This document shows positions 25,741 through 35,580 of a stretch of 64,000 bases of DNA, in pieces. The translations under genes and the position numbers were made by a program. Location: NCBI RefSeq assembly GCF_019059575.1, contig NW_024881535.1, positions 1,469,001-1,533,000 on the forward strand. The letters are read 5' to 3'. Source of the DNA: Amphibalanus amphitrite. Taxonomy: Eukaryota; Arthropoda; Thecostraca; Balanomorpha; Balanidae. Every line of letters starts with the position of its first letter. Within the stretch, counting starts at the first letter, position 1. The notes under the pieces are model-generated. The model was not told the origin of the DNA, ran no database searches, and worked only from the letters and a program-made list of their open reading frames with translations.

Positions 25741-26306
25741 TAAAAGCTTACTTTGTTGCATGTTAGTCACGTTATGTAGCGTCTCGCGATAATCACAATA
25801 GTCCATCACAACTACGAAGTGGTGGCAGCTGTCCATCTCATCCTTTGGAGAAGGATGAGTGTAAATCATCTGCGCTGCGTATGATGGATTAGCCGGGCCT
25901 CAGAGTCGATAATAATTTACGCGGGAGTTCGGTGGCGATCTGGAATTTCTGCGTGAGTAGATGGATTGGTCCTGTCAAAGTGTTGACTATAACTCCTCTG
26001 AGCGGCGTTTGCAAGGTGAAACGAACAGAGGATATCAAATGAGCTCTGATGTCTATCGTTATACAAAAGTGCGGCTCTTAGGATCCGGAAGCCTCTATTG
26101 ATGAAAAAGCTTGAGGTGATTTTAAAGCGATACAATCTGGACACTGAAAGGGCATCAAACCGCATAATTGCCTCAATGTCAGTGACCTATTGATACCGCT
26201 ATGTATTCTATTGGCTAGAACCCGACCTCACTATTTATCTGTCTACCGTCCTACCCTTATTCCATCATCGCTTCCCCATTCGGCATTGATTATGAACACA
26301 TTTTAA

Positions 26307-27180
26307 CCCTATTAGTGGCAGGGGGGGGGTTGTTTTTATCCACCCCTCAGGTTTTTCGGGAATATCTCCGAAATCGCTGAAGCTACGATGCTGAAATTTT
26401 CTGACTTTTCCTTAAACTAAATTGGGCACATTCCCTGAAAATTTCAAGTTCATAACTTTACCAGGGGCGGCTCCAGAGCACTGGGAATTGGGGGGTCCTA
26501 TTCGTGAAGCGAGTCATTTGGGCGAAGATCACGATGCTGCACCAGTTTTACGAGCAGTGAATGAAAGGTATCATGTGATAACATATACAGTTATTGTGCA
26601 TCCTCTTTTGACACGTTTTTGCTATAATAGGCGGATCCAGGCGTCCAAAAAAGGGGGGTTATGTTTTACCTCCCAACATAGGTGCCCTGACACCGCCTAT
26701 GCATGACCAATACAATTGTAGTCGTTCTCTCATAAGAAAATTGTAACATAACAAGACCATTACCACCCTTTTTAGAAACAGTACCAACAAAAACCTTATT
26801 TACTATACTTTTTGTGTACCCCCATCTCAATGATCTGTATCCGCCTATGATTTTTTAAAATGCATATTTTTAGGATCCATGTGAATTCCTGGTTCATTCT
26901 CTATCGATCGGCAAAAGTTGCGTTAAGATTGGTTCAGAAACCTGGCCGTGATAAACAGTCTAAAATGTATCTGCAATTTGCCCGTTTTTACCCCCCTCTA
27001 CCCCCCCTATTGACATTTTTTAATTTTTATTTTTTAGAAATGTAGATCACGTTGAGCGAAATCGAATGCCGTTTGAATTTTGAAAATCGGACCGTTAGAT
27101 CTCGAGATATCAAGGGGGGTCGTAAACAGCCCCCCCCCCCTGCCACTAATAGGGGTAGCAGGAGCCTGCCACTAATAGGG
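26307..27180. mobile_element. 874-bp non-autonomous piggyBac-like element
   Basis: TTAA at 26303-26306 and TTAA at 27181-27184 bracket an element beginning CCCTATTAGTGGCAGG and ending CCTGCCACTAATAGGG. TTAA targeting with CCC-type termini is the signature of piggyBac transposons. The right terminus is doubled: a second copy of tgccactaatagggg lies about 27 bp further in. The interior has no transposase-like frame. The inner TIR edges are homopolymeric (G9 and C10). A smaller inverted-end insertion may be nested at 26627-26851. Confidence 0.88.
26627..26851. mobile_element. Possible nested MITE with ATAGGCGGATnCAG ends
   Basis: ataggcggatccagg near 26628 faces an inverted ctgtatccgcctat near 26835. 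An internal inverted gccgcctat-like copy (accgcctatg) sits near 26692. The ends are short and there is no clear duplication, so this is tentative. Confidence 0.4.
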
Positions 27181-27184
27181 TTAA

Positions 27185-28130
27185 CGGTCGAATGCGTAGT
27201 GCGTAGTACGGACGAGACCCTGCCCTTTAGCGAGCCGGATAAGGTCGTGACTGAGGGAGCGATCAAAAGCTGCCGATCAGTTGTCTTACGACCGTGTTTG
27301 GACGTTTTGACGTGTGACACACTGACACGGTGACACCTGACACGGACAGTGCGCGTGTGGTGAGTGTTGACGGCTCGTCCTCGAGCGCAGTGCCTGGACG
27401 GAATACCAATGTCGGGCGCCGGGAGCCGAATGACTATCCCGACGCAGCACCCGTTACAACTCCATTGTGCAATCACGTTGCGCACAACACATTTACTTGG
27501 CTCATGATTTAAATTCAGATTCGTGAGTTTGGGGTATTGATGATTGTAGGAAAAGATGTTTCACTTTTTGACATTGCACAATATACAGTGCACCGGGGTT
27601 CAGGGCTCGTCGGTTTCAGTTGCGGCGGAACACCTTCAATGAAGGGGGGCAACTGCCAACTTTTGGTCCCATTCTTTCCATGCAACGCCCAGAGGGCTAA
27701 TGTAAGGATACCAAAATCAAGGGGGCACGGTGCCCCGGTGCCCCCCCCCCCCCGTTCCGCCGGCGCCGCCTATGGTCGGTGTTAGCATTATTGAAAGCCG
27801 TTGGCCCGTTATAAACGTGTCTTGCCTCGATGGACGATGATATACCCGCTGATGGATCCAAAAGGCGGTCTTGGACGCTGCGGGGGATACCGCCAAAAAG
27901 TTTCTTTATAGTGTAAAAAGTTAGCGGATTTTTATTCCTTATACACTGCTGTGCAGTTTACAACGATTTTCCAAGTAAAAATCAAATTTTCGTTTTATTC
28001 TTGAAAAAAACGCAAATATTCGTCGATTTCGGGCGCTGCAGGCGGGGAGGGGGCATTTGGCTCAAATTGCCCCTGTGTCCGTCACGGCCAGTGAATAATG
28101 GATATGGCGATATGCACGTTTTTATGCCGA
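27185..28130. other. Mostly unannotated; possible 150-bp MITE near 27.62-27.77 kb
   Basis: gcggcggaac at about 27623 faces gttccgccggcgccgcc at about 27754, enclosing G- and C-homopolymer ends (ggggggc and C14). This could be a small MITE but lacks a duplication. Otherwise nothing is recognised. Confidence 0.4.
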
Positions 28131-28437
28131 TGTTAGAGTGAGTTTGCGAAATCTGTGGATCCGCGGATTTCCTAGGGAATCCGCGAAGTCCCTAGTGGCT
28201 CCGCGGATGAACACCAAGTCTAGTATATTCGCAGATAAACGGGCGGGGATCCGCGGATGAACAAGACTCTTCAGGATAACCGCGAACTCCCTGAAGAGTT
28301 GACGAGATCCGCGAACCACCCGGGGAATCCGCAGAGTAACGATTCATTCTAGTGAGTTTGTGAAGTTCCTATGCGTTTCATGCAGCTATCTTATGACAAG
28401 AATGCATGGCATATTGGGTAGATCATCTGCGACTTAA

Positions 28438-29862
28438 CCCTCGTCCGTATTATTGTTTTCTCAGATACTACCGCGTATGCGGAGAGGTGTCCGCTTGGGG
28501 GGAGGGGTCCGTTGGAACCCTTGCCGTGAGGCCCCTGATCGAGCTAGAGCTTTCGCGGAAAAATAGATTGCTTTCCGTGATTAGAAGAAGCCAATGCTAC
28601 CCAAACCATACGGCACCAGGCCATTGGTTGACATTCCAGGTCGATTCCAAATAGCATTTTGGACATCCTGTCTTTTTAATCGCCTTTGAGACGCGACAAC
28701 CTCAATTAATACCCCCTCTGCCCCCCCCCGAATCCGCCGCCCCTGGAATCGTTACCTACTCCGCGAATTCCAATAGCAACTGGGAAAACACCAATAGGTA
28801 CGGGCGAGAGTTAACCCTCGCCGGACCTATTGGTTTTCTACATACGCGCCGGCCGAGGGGGATGGGGTACGACCCCCCATCGCAGTTTCGCCCCTGAAGG
28901 AGCTAGAGCGTCGCGGAAAAAAATGAGCGTGTGCGCCGTTACGAGACGCAGAGATTGGTACCCGATTTTAAGGTCCTAGGTCAACCGGTGACCTCTGAGG
29001 TCAGGTCAAGTGCCTCAAGGTACGGTTCAGTTTTTGGTGAATAACTTCGCAAAAAAACGGCCGCAGAGCGCCGATTTTAACAACATCGTGTTTGCCTCGC
29101 TCAGGCGCGTCGAATGATATACTTTTTGTTCGGGTCAGGTCAACTTAGGGTGTTGACCTCAGGTCAAGGTCAGGTCAGCGCCCCAGGTCACGAAGCTGGT
29201 CGAAAGAGGTCATGTCGCATATCATTCGATTCGGCAGGTCTTCCTGAGTCCATTGGTGGCTTTCCCGACTCGCTAGCTCAATTTGATCGGGAGTTATTGA
29301 CGAAAAACTAATATGACCTTGATGACGTCATAAATGCGTCATAAATGACGTCACGCAAGGTCAACATTGCAAAAGTGACGCATCTAACCTTGCAAGGAGT
29401 GCATCAAATCACGATTCTGTGTGCTTGAGACAGTTGGAGATCGTTCCCGGCGCCAGAATAGCAGTTTTCATTTTTCCCCATTGACTTTGATAATGGTGAG
29501 GTCACGAAAATGACCTGACCTCATATGACCTTTAGTAAAAATCCGAGATATACAAGTTGTGAGACTCGTAATGGATACTAGATCCTGCAAGTTTCATTTC
29601 CCTCATCCATGTGGAAGCTCCTCTGGCAGTGAGGGCGTTGCGAAGTTGCGACATCTGAAGACCGTGCAGAGGTTCACTTATGACGTCATAGGTCAGTGAC
29701 CTGACCTGACCCGAAAATGCGGTTGGTGTCAAAAGATCCGGCTTGAATCAAAGGTCAGGTATGCCAAGTTTCAGCTTTCTATCGCCAGCGTGTTCGGAGC
29801 TATCGCGAAAAAAAACCTATGGGGGCGGCACCCGCCCTCCCCCCCCCCTCGGCCGGCGAGGG
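28438..29862 (+). mobile_element. TTAA-flanked AGGTCA-rich repeat (family Y), inserted in the hairpin
   Basis: One Y terminus, CCCTCG, follows TTAA at 28434. A second starts CCCTCGCCGG after TTAA at 28811-28814. The block ends with CCGGCGAGGG at 29853-29862. The better-preserved copy is 28815-29862 (1048 bp). The first 240 bp or so of Y also appear, diverged, at 28438-28680. Conserved internal landmarks are gagctagagc followed by tcgcggaaaaa, cccgattttaaggtc, and many AGGTCA/TGACCT words. The same sequence in reverse occurs at 62.70-63.47 kb. Termini and target recall piggyBac-type MITEs. No coding capacity is seen. Confidence 0.75.
29320..29360. promoter_or_regulatory. Paired CRE palindromes within repeat Y
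   Basis: Perfect TGACGTCA at 29333-29340 and 29346-29353 lie 13 bp apart, separated by a partial TGCGTCA. A third lies at 29681-29688. Y at 62.7-63.5 kb also carries TGACGTCA (62803 and 62959), so the element disperses these sites. Confidence 0.45.
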
Positions 29863-30246
29863 TTAGATCACAGACGATCTAGCCAATACGCCTTGCAATC
29901 TTGTCATAATATAGCTGCATGAAACGCATAGAAACTTCGCAAACTCACTAGAATGAATCGTTACTCCGCGGATTCCCCGGGTGGTTCGCGGATCTCGGCA
30001 ACTCTTCAGGGAGTTCGCGGTTATCCTGAAGAGTTTTGTTCATCCGCGGATCCCCGCCCGTTTATCCGCGAATATACTAGACTTGATGTTCATCCGCGGA
30101 GCCACTAGGAACTCCGTGGATTCCCTAGGGACTCCGAGGATCCACCGATTTCGCAAACTCACTCTAACACCGATAATAATCGATATAATTTGAAATTAAA
30201 ACAGTGCTGAGTGCAACTGCAGCGAATCAAATATCCTTGCGGACTC

Positions 30247-31342
30247 CACTGGCGGATCCAGGGGGGCCACCGGGGCCATGGCCCCCCCCCAAAAGCCTGT
30301 AAGGGGGGGCCAACATATCTTTTGGCCCCCCCCCCAAAACGCTTGGAGAAAAATTAATGTGAGAAGGTTGCGTAGTAGATACCTACTAGAATCAGCAGCG
30401 TGATTCAATAGCGTAGAGAAAGTCAAGGGCGAGGGAACTACTTTCAGACTGGGGGAGCACACCATAATAGAGATCAACCTATAGGGTCCCCCCAAAGCTA
30501 GTTTTCTCACCGGTTTTAGGCCACTTATTTTTCATCCCTTGGCTTTTTCAACAAAAAAAGAAAACAGTTGCAAAAAAGGACGGTATTCCGTCTGAAAGTT
30601 GTGGGGGCACCACCCCCACTGGCGGATCCAGGGGGGCACCGGGGCCATGGCCCCCCAAAAGCCTGAAAGAGGGGGCCAACATATCTTTTGGCCCCCCAAA
30701 ACGCTTGAAGAAAAATTAATGTGAGAAGGTTGCGTAGTAGATACCTACTAGAATCCGCAGCGTGATTCAATAGCTTAGAGAAAGTCAGGGGCGCGGAAAC
30801 TACTTTCAGACTGGGGGAGCACACCATAATAGAGATCAACCTATAGGGTCCCCCCAAAGCTAGTTTTCTCACCGGTTTTAGGCCACTTATTTTTCATCCC
30901 TTGGCTTTTTCAACAAAAAAAGAAAACAGTTGCAAAAAAGGACGGTATTCCGTCTGAAAGTTGTGGGGGCACCGCCCCCACTGGCGGATCTGCAGGGGGG
31001 CCACCGGGGCCATGGCCCCCCAAAAGCCTGAACGAGGGGGCCAACATATCTTTTGGCCCCCAAAACGCTTGAAGAAAAATTAATGTGAGAAGGTTGCGTA
31101 GTAGATACTTGCTAGATCAGCAGGGTGATTCAACAGCGTAGAGAAACTCAGGGGCGCGGGAACTACTTTTAGAGGGGGGGGGGGCACACCATAGAGATCA
31201 ACCTAGGATCCCCTAAATATAGTTTTTTTCATCGGTTTTAGGCCACTTATTTTTAATCTCTTGGCTTTTTCAACAAAAAAAGAAAATATTTGCAAAAAAA
31301 GAGCGGTATTCCGTCTGAAAGTTGTGGGGGGCACCGCCCCCA
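30247..31342 (+). repeat. Three tandem ~365-bp units of the hAT left end
   Basis: Units begin at 30247, 30617 and 30979 (each cactggcggat), with lengths of about 370 and 362 bp. All contain ccaccggggccatggcccc-like, aacatatcttttggcccc, gaagaaaaattaatgtgaga and ggtattccgtctgaaagttg. They are about 90% alike by eye, so amplification is fairly recent relative to the element. A diverged partial unit lies at about 31994-32110. Confidence 0.92.
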
Positions 31343-31869
31343 CGGCCCCAGAGTTGGGGGGGGGGGGCATGCTGCCACCACTGCCCCCTCCCCCAGGTTC
31401 CCGCGCCTATGGAGAAACTACCGGGTTTACTAGCTTCCTTCATAAAGTGTCGTCATGTCTTATCGTCACCCGAGAAAGTCTTATTGCATAAATATCGATT
31501 GAGCTGACAAGTTACCAAACTTGCTGTGGCAGCCTGACCTGACATGACCCGGCAATTTTTCATTCACGGAATATGCGCAATAAATTTTTTAGGAACACTC
31601 ACTGAGTTTTCGTTGAAAAAAAAACTTGTTTTGTTTCGTAATTGTACAAGAAGCATATGAGGGACCTTTTTGTCCCTTCATGCGAAACGGTTTAAGACTT
31701 ATTTCGGTCACAGCTCAGGCCAATCTCTAAGGGGTCAGTCGGGTCACTTATTTCTTAAAAGGGTCCTTACGGCATCCAAGGACCAATTCCGGCTTTTGAG
31801 TGCACCACATCAGCATTTGATGCTACGACAGATGTCGAAATCTGAATATATGTTACAGGCCGTATGAAA

Positions 31870-31985
31870 ATTCGGTCCGTTTGCAAACGGCCTGGCCCAG
31901 TCAGACCATATGAAACAGCCTGAAAACACCGGCCGTTTGCAAACCATGACCTGAAATATCAGACCGTTTGAAAACGGCCTAGTTA
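31870..31985. repeat. Short repeats of CCGTTTGCAAACGG-type palindromes
   Basis: Three variants of gaccgtttgcaaacggcctg (31880, 31930 and 31960) occur within 110 bp inside the hAT element. Each is itself a palindrome of about 14 bp. Confidence 0.7.
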
Positions 31986-32357
31986 GTTTCGGCCTAGCGG
32001 ATCCAGGGGGGCCACGGGGTCATGCCCCCCCAAGCCTGGAAGAGGGGCAACATATATTTTGGTCCCCAAAAACACTTAAGAAAAATGAATGTGAGAAGGT
32101 AGCGTAGTAGGTAGAGAGAAAATACCGTATCATTAAAAATCTGTGAGCTTGGCTTGATAAAAGTGTTGGTCTTGTCTTCACCCAAGAAGTTCTTATTGCA
32201 TACTTTAACTCTCGATCGACGTGTGAAGTTATCGTGTAAGTTATCATGAAGCCGATCGCGACGAAACTTTAGTATCCTCATGTTGACAAAGTCTGAAAAT
32301 TTCATGACCCTGACCCAAGTGAACTTTGACTTGTGGCTTATATCTCGAGACTATCCG

Positions 32358-32514
32358 TGCGTTCGGAGAGCATGGAATATTTCACCGTCCCCGGGAATAT
32401 TCCCCGTGCCGCGTTCGGAGGCGTATCTCTCTGAACGGCCAATCTCCGGGAATATTCCGCGCGCATGGAATATTCAACGGATTCCACGTGGAATGTGCCT
32501 CTCCGAACGCACCA
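32358..32514. mobile_element. Roughly 155-bp MITE nested in the hAT element
   Basis: gtgcgttcggagag at 32358 faces ctctccgaacgcac at about 32500. ggaatatt words alternate in both arms (gggaatattcc occurs twice and catggaatatt twice). It may be flanked by TAT. No coding capacity. Confidence 0.6.
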
Positions 32515-33788
32515 TATGTTTGGCCATGTTGGAGGCCATGTTTGGCCGGAATCGCGATTCGGCGTATGTCGGCTCACATTATCCGCGCTTTTACAGGATA
32601 TGATGTTGCTCCCATGCATTAGGGTGGATGCCAATGTCACCTTACGGTCAAGTCAGGTCATTGACCTTTGATGACCTCGGTGCACTTTTCCGAGTTTAGC
32701 ATGTTTCTAGGATAGTTTCGTTTAGCCGATTTTGAATTTAGCATTTTGCAACCATTTGAATATTTACGAAGTAGTTTTGATGCCTTCGTATCATGTAACG
32801 TAGCTGCCAGTGGTAGTGGACACCTGCTATACGGACGCCCATAAGTACTCCTACTGGTTGATCTGACCTGACCTGCCCCGACATGGCCTAAACGCATGAA
32901 GACATTATCTATGATCCAAACTATCATGAAATTTGTGATCAGCACCAAAACAAATCTATTACAGCCTTACTTTAGGAGGTTCTGACAGGTCCTGATTTTC
33001 CCGTCTTTTGGGTCTGTGACCTGACCTGGGCGGTGTTTTACGGCACGCTGCCAGCCGCTGCCAGCGCTGATGGCACTTTTGGTTTCAATGGAGACATCAA
33101 CAAGCCTATACTATACCCACAACACCACCGAAGGTTGACCTTAGCTCGCGGAATGCGCTGGCAGCGGCTGTCGGCACGACCGTGAAACACCGCCCTGGAA
33201 GGTCAACCAATGACCAAGGACCTTAAAATCGGGTATCATCGGCTTCGTCTCGTCACTCACGGGCAACACGCCTGTTTTTTCCGCGAGCTCTAGCTTAATC
33301 AGGGGTCGAACGGCAGGGGGTCCAACCGACACCTCCCAGCCCGCGAAAGCTGCGCCAAGCACCGACCCGGAGCTGGCTAACTGGTCGACAAAAGCAATTT
33401 GAAGTGTTTTCAAAGTAATATTTAGGCTCGGGTTGGGTGGGCTACCATTTCTATACTTTTTATTTTTAGTTTAAAAAATTATCGTTTCAGGGCTGTGACG
33501 AAAAAATAAGTGGCCTAAATCCGATGAGAAAACAGGATTTGGGGGTACCCTAGGTTTGGTTACTTGCAGGAGTTGCCCCCCCCCCCCAAAACGCAAGTCT
33601 GGATCCGCCAGTGGCGGACTCCGTAGTCCGTGCTTCGCCTTCCTTTTGGTCCTGGCGCTCAAACAGGGTCTGGCCGGTCTGGGAATGACGTGAGAAATTC
33701 AGATCCGGATTTCACACGGAAAGTAATCAGCTGATTCCAGCGAGCTGCACTGATTGCGGCCGCGCGGTCGGCTACCTGTTGAAACTAG

Positions 33789-35075
33789 CAGGGGCGTCGC
33801 CACGGATTTTTGACTGGGGGGGACGGATTGGCTGACTAAAAACCCAAAAGCTAGTTACCGTACAATTTCAGGCCTATGCACTACTTATAACGCATACACA
33901 ATACACATGTTCTCATGTTCTCGCGTGGAGGCGTTATTAGTCACACTCTTTTCTATCTGTGCATGAATTGGCGGCGCGAAGCGCCGCGAAAATTGGCAAA
34001 AACTCTTTGCAAAACAGTCCCAAAACGCATAAATTTTGCATCCCGAGTAATAAGTTTGATACCAGGACAGTTAGGATCTGGTCACCAAGTCCAGCAGCCC
34101 TGCCTCTAAAAAATCGTGTGGTCCTCTGTCAACCATAGGTACAGCTTATTTCCAAGAAGTTTGAAACTCTGTGCAGTGTAGCTGCAGGACCGCGGGGTCG
34201 GAGTCGACTTCGGTCGTAGTCGACGGTTTTGGTCGGATACGGAGTTGGAGTCACCAAAGTCGTACCAGACTTCAACTCTGAAGTCAGAGTCAACGTCATC
34301 CCCGAGGATGGGTCGGATAAAAGCTGGAGATTCTGTTGGCTGTGGTGATTGAAGGCCGGGTCATGGTAAGACCAATGTAGGACCATACTGAGTATTACAT
34401 CCTCCTGGGCTCTCTCAGACCAGGACGAGGTCCTCTCACCCTCAAGCATCAAGCGTTCAAAGGACATGGTGAGACCTTCTGCTGTCGGATGGCCTTGAAC
34501 GGGAAGAGGGCCGTTTGAGAGTGAGCTGAAGGTCTTGACTATTACGAATATCCTACATAAAATGTGTGGTCTTTGCAAGCTTGAGACTTTGGGACAGATC
34601 TTCAGCCCTTGTTGAATATGGTCGCCCCTACAACTGGAGCTTTGGCTCCCTATCGAGGACCTGGGACGGACAGTCCAGAGCTGCACCTCGTAGGTAATGT
34701 TATCTTTTAACGTGCCAAGAAATGTTCAAAGAGACAAAAGCATCACATCACATGTTTTTCACTCCGATGCGGGCCGAGGGATGCCGTGATCGGAGATGGG
34801 GTGGGGACTCCGAGCGATTTTTTAAAAGCCGGAGTCAGAGCTACCAAAATCAATCTACTCCGCAGCCCTGCAAGCAAGTGCAGTGTCAGCAATTCGCATG
34901 ATTCAATTTGTATACGAGTAGGTATCCGCAATTTCATCCCAAAACGACAATACACCAATTTCGTTGATCACTTTTTTAATCATTCATGAGGATATTTTTG
35001 CGGGGGACGTCCCCCCCGGATTCCTCGACTGGGGGGGACGCGTCCCCCCCGTCCCCCCCGGTTTCGACGCCCATG
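33789..35075. mobile_element. 1.29-kb hAT-type non-autonomous element
   Basis: The element starts CAGGGGCGTCG and ends CGACGCCCATG (inverse with one mismatch), and is flanked by identical 8-bp GAAACTAG (33781-33788 and 35076-35083). CAGGG termini plus an 8-bp duplication indicate hAT. The right subterminal part is a G/C homopolymer-rich stretch (34998-35060). The interior shows no transposase. It carries a second, nested element at 34180-34878. Its right end lies only 480 bp upstream of the candidate exon at 35556. Confidence 0.88.
34180..34878. mobile_element. Possible nested MITE with GGAGTCGGAGTC-type ends
   Basis: The left part has caggaccgcggggtcggagt (34185) and the right part has the inverse-like ctactccgcagccctg (ending 34870). 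Both recall the widespread CAGGGCTGCGGAGTCGG termini of small hAT-like elements. The 9-bp gtgcagtgt flanks it on both sides (34171 and 34879). Many ggagtc/gactcc words lie inside. The termini are diverged, hence moderate confidence. Confidence 0.45.
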
Positions 35076-35555
35076 GAAACTAGCTCCCCCACGTTCGGAA
35101 ATGGACTCGTCCGAGCAGCGCGCGCTGACGGCGCGCACGCCGTGGCGCGAGCAGTGAGCGCGGTCGAACGGCGGAAGGGGGAGTGTGGCCAGGCAGTGTG
35201 TGGCCGCTCCGTTCCGCCGTAGCTCGTGAAGTACGTGGGGGAGACTGACGAGTGTGGATTCAGTGAATTCGGAACGTCCTGTTGACTGTTCCGAGACAGT
35301 CCCCTGTGAACGCGCGGCTTCTGGCCCGTGTGAATCGACGGCATCCCGTGCCGTAAGGATTCGTGATATTCGTGAATCGTTTCCCGGTGACAAGTCACAC
35401 CTGGTCGTGCATCCGACAGCGGCTGATCAGTGCTTGCGTGGTCACACATCGCTTTTTTGTGCCACTGGATAATGAGTGATATCTGAGTGTTCAGCCGAGG
35501 AACACCGAACCAAGCGGAGTTTGAATTTCAACGGGGATTTCCCAGGAACGTCCCG
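35076..35555 (+). promoter_or_regulatory. CpG-rich stretch, possible promoter and 5' UTR
   Basis: Sequence 35090-35230 is dense in CpG (gcgcgcgctgacggcgcgc), and the CpG density falls off downstream. An arthropod-type initiator TCAGT occurs at 35260-35264. There is no clear TATA box or DPE. It lies just upstream of a candidate first coding exon. Function is inferred from composition and position only. Confidence 0.3.
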
Positions 35556-35580
35556 ATGAGCATGCCTCGCAGATTTTCAG
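35556..35580 (+). CDS. Candidate first coding exon (MSMPRRFS...) with splice donor
   Basis: ATG at 35556 opens 25 nt (M-S-M-P-R-R-F-S plus one base) that end exactly at AG|GTAAGTTT (donor at 35581), a textbook 5' splice site. The leftover single base makes this a phase-1 intron. The next good candidate exon on the strand (43187) begins with two bases that would complete a glycine codon, so the phases agree. I do not recognise the protein. A short basic N-terminus starting MPRR/MSRR is seen in several nuclear proteins, but eight residues cannot support a family assignment. The start could instead lie further upstream, since the frame is open for about 70 nt without an ATG. Confidence 0.3.

Larger units (their letters stand above)
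28131..30169. mobile_element. Long-arm hairpin element (2 x 303 bp) split at its centre
   Basis: The left arm 28131-28433 and the right arm 29867-30169 are inverted copies over their whole equal length, starting TGTTAGAGTGAGTTTGCGAA. The arms are rich in variants of atccgcgga, as in foldback elements. A 4-bp CCGA precedes the left arm and follows the right arm, a possible target duplication. The two arms meet at TTAA (28434-28437) on one side and TTAG (29863-29866) on the other. Between them lies a TTAA-type repeat block. Without that block the arms would form a continuous hairpin of about 606 bp with TTAA at its exact centre. Confidence 0.85.
30247..33613. mobile_element. 3.37-kb hAT-type non-autonomous element
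   Basis: The left end CACTGGCGGATCCAG and the right end CTGGATCCGCCAGTG are exact inverses, flanked by an identical 8-bp GCGGACTC (30239-30246 and 33614-33621). An 8-bp duplication is the hallmark of hAT transposons. Subterminal homology between ends continues for about 100 bp (gttttctcacc, ttaggccacttattttt). The left end region is amplified into three tandem units (30247-31342), and a diverged fourth begins at about 31994. The interior also holds an AGGTCA-rich part, a fragment resembling repeat Y (about 33195-33330, reverse) and a small hairpin at 32358-32514. No hAT transposase frame or BED/dimerisation motif is visible. Confidence 0.88.

Noticed and set aside
34129-34686. 185-codon minus-strand frame inside the hAT element as a transposase
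   Set aside because: It lacks BED finger, RNase-H-fold acidic residues and the hATC dimerisation motif, and it spans the edge of a nested MITE.
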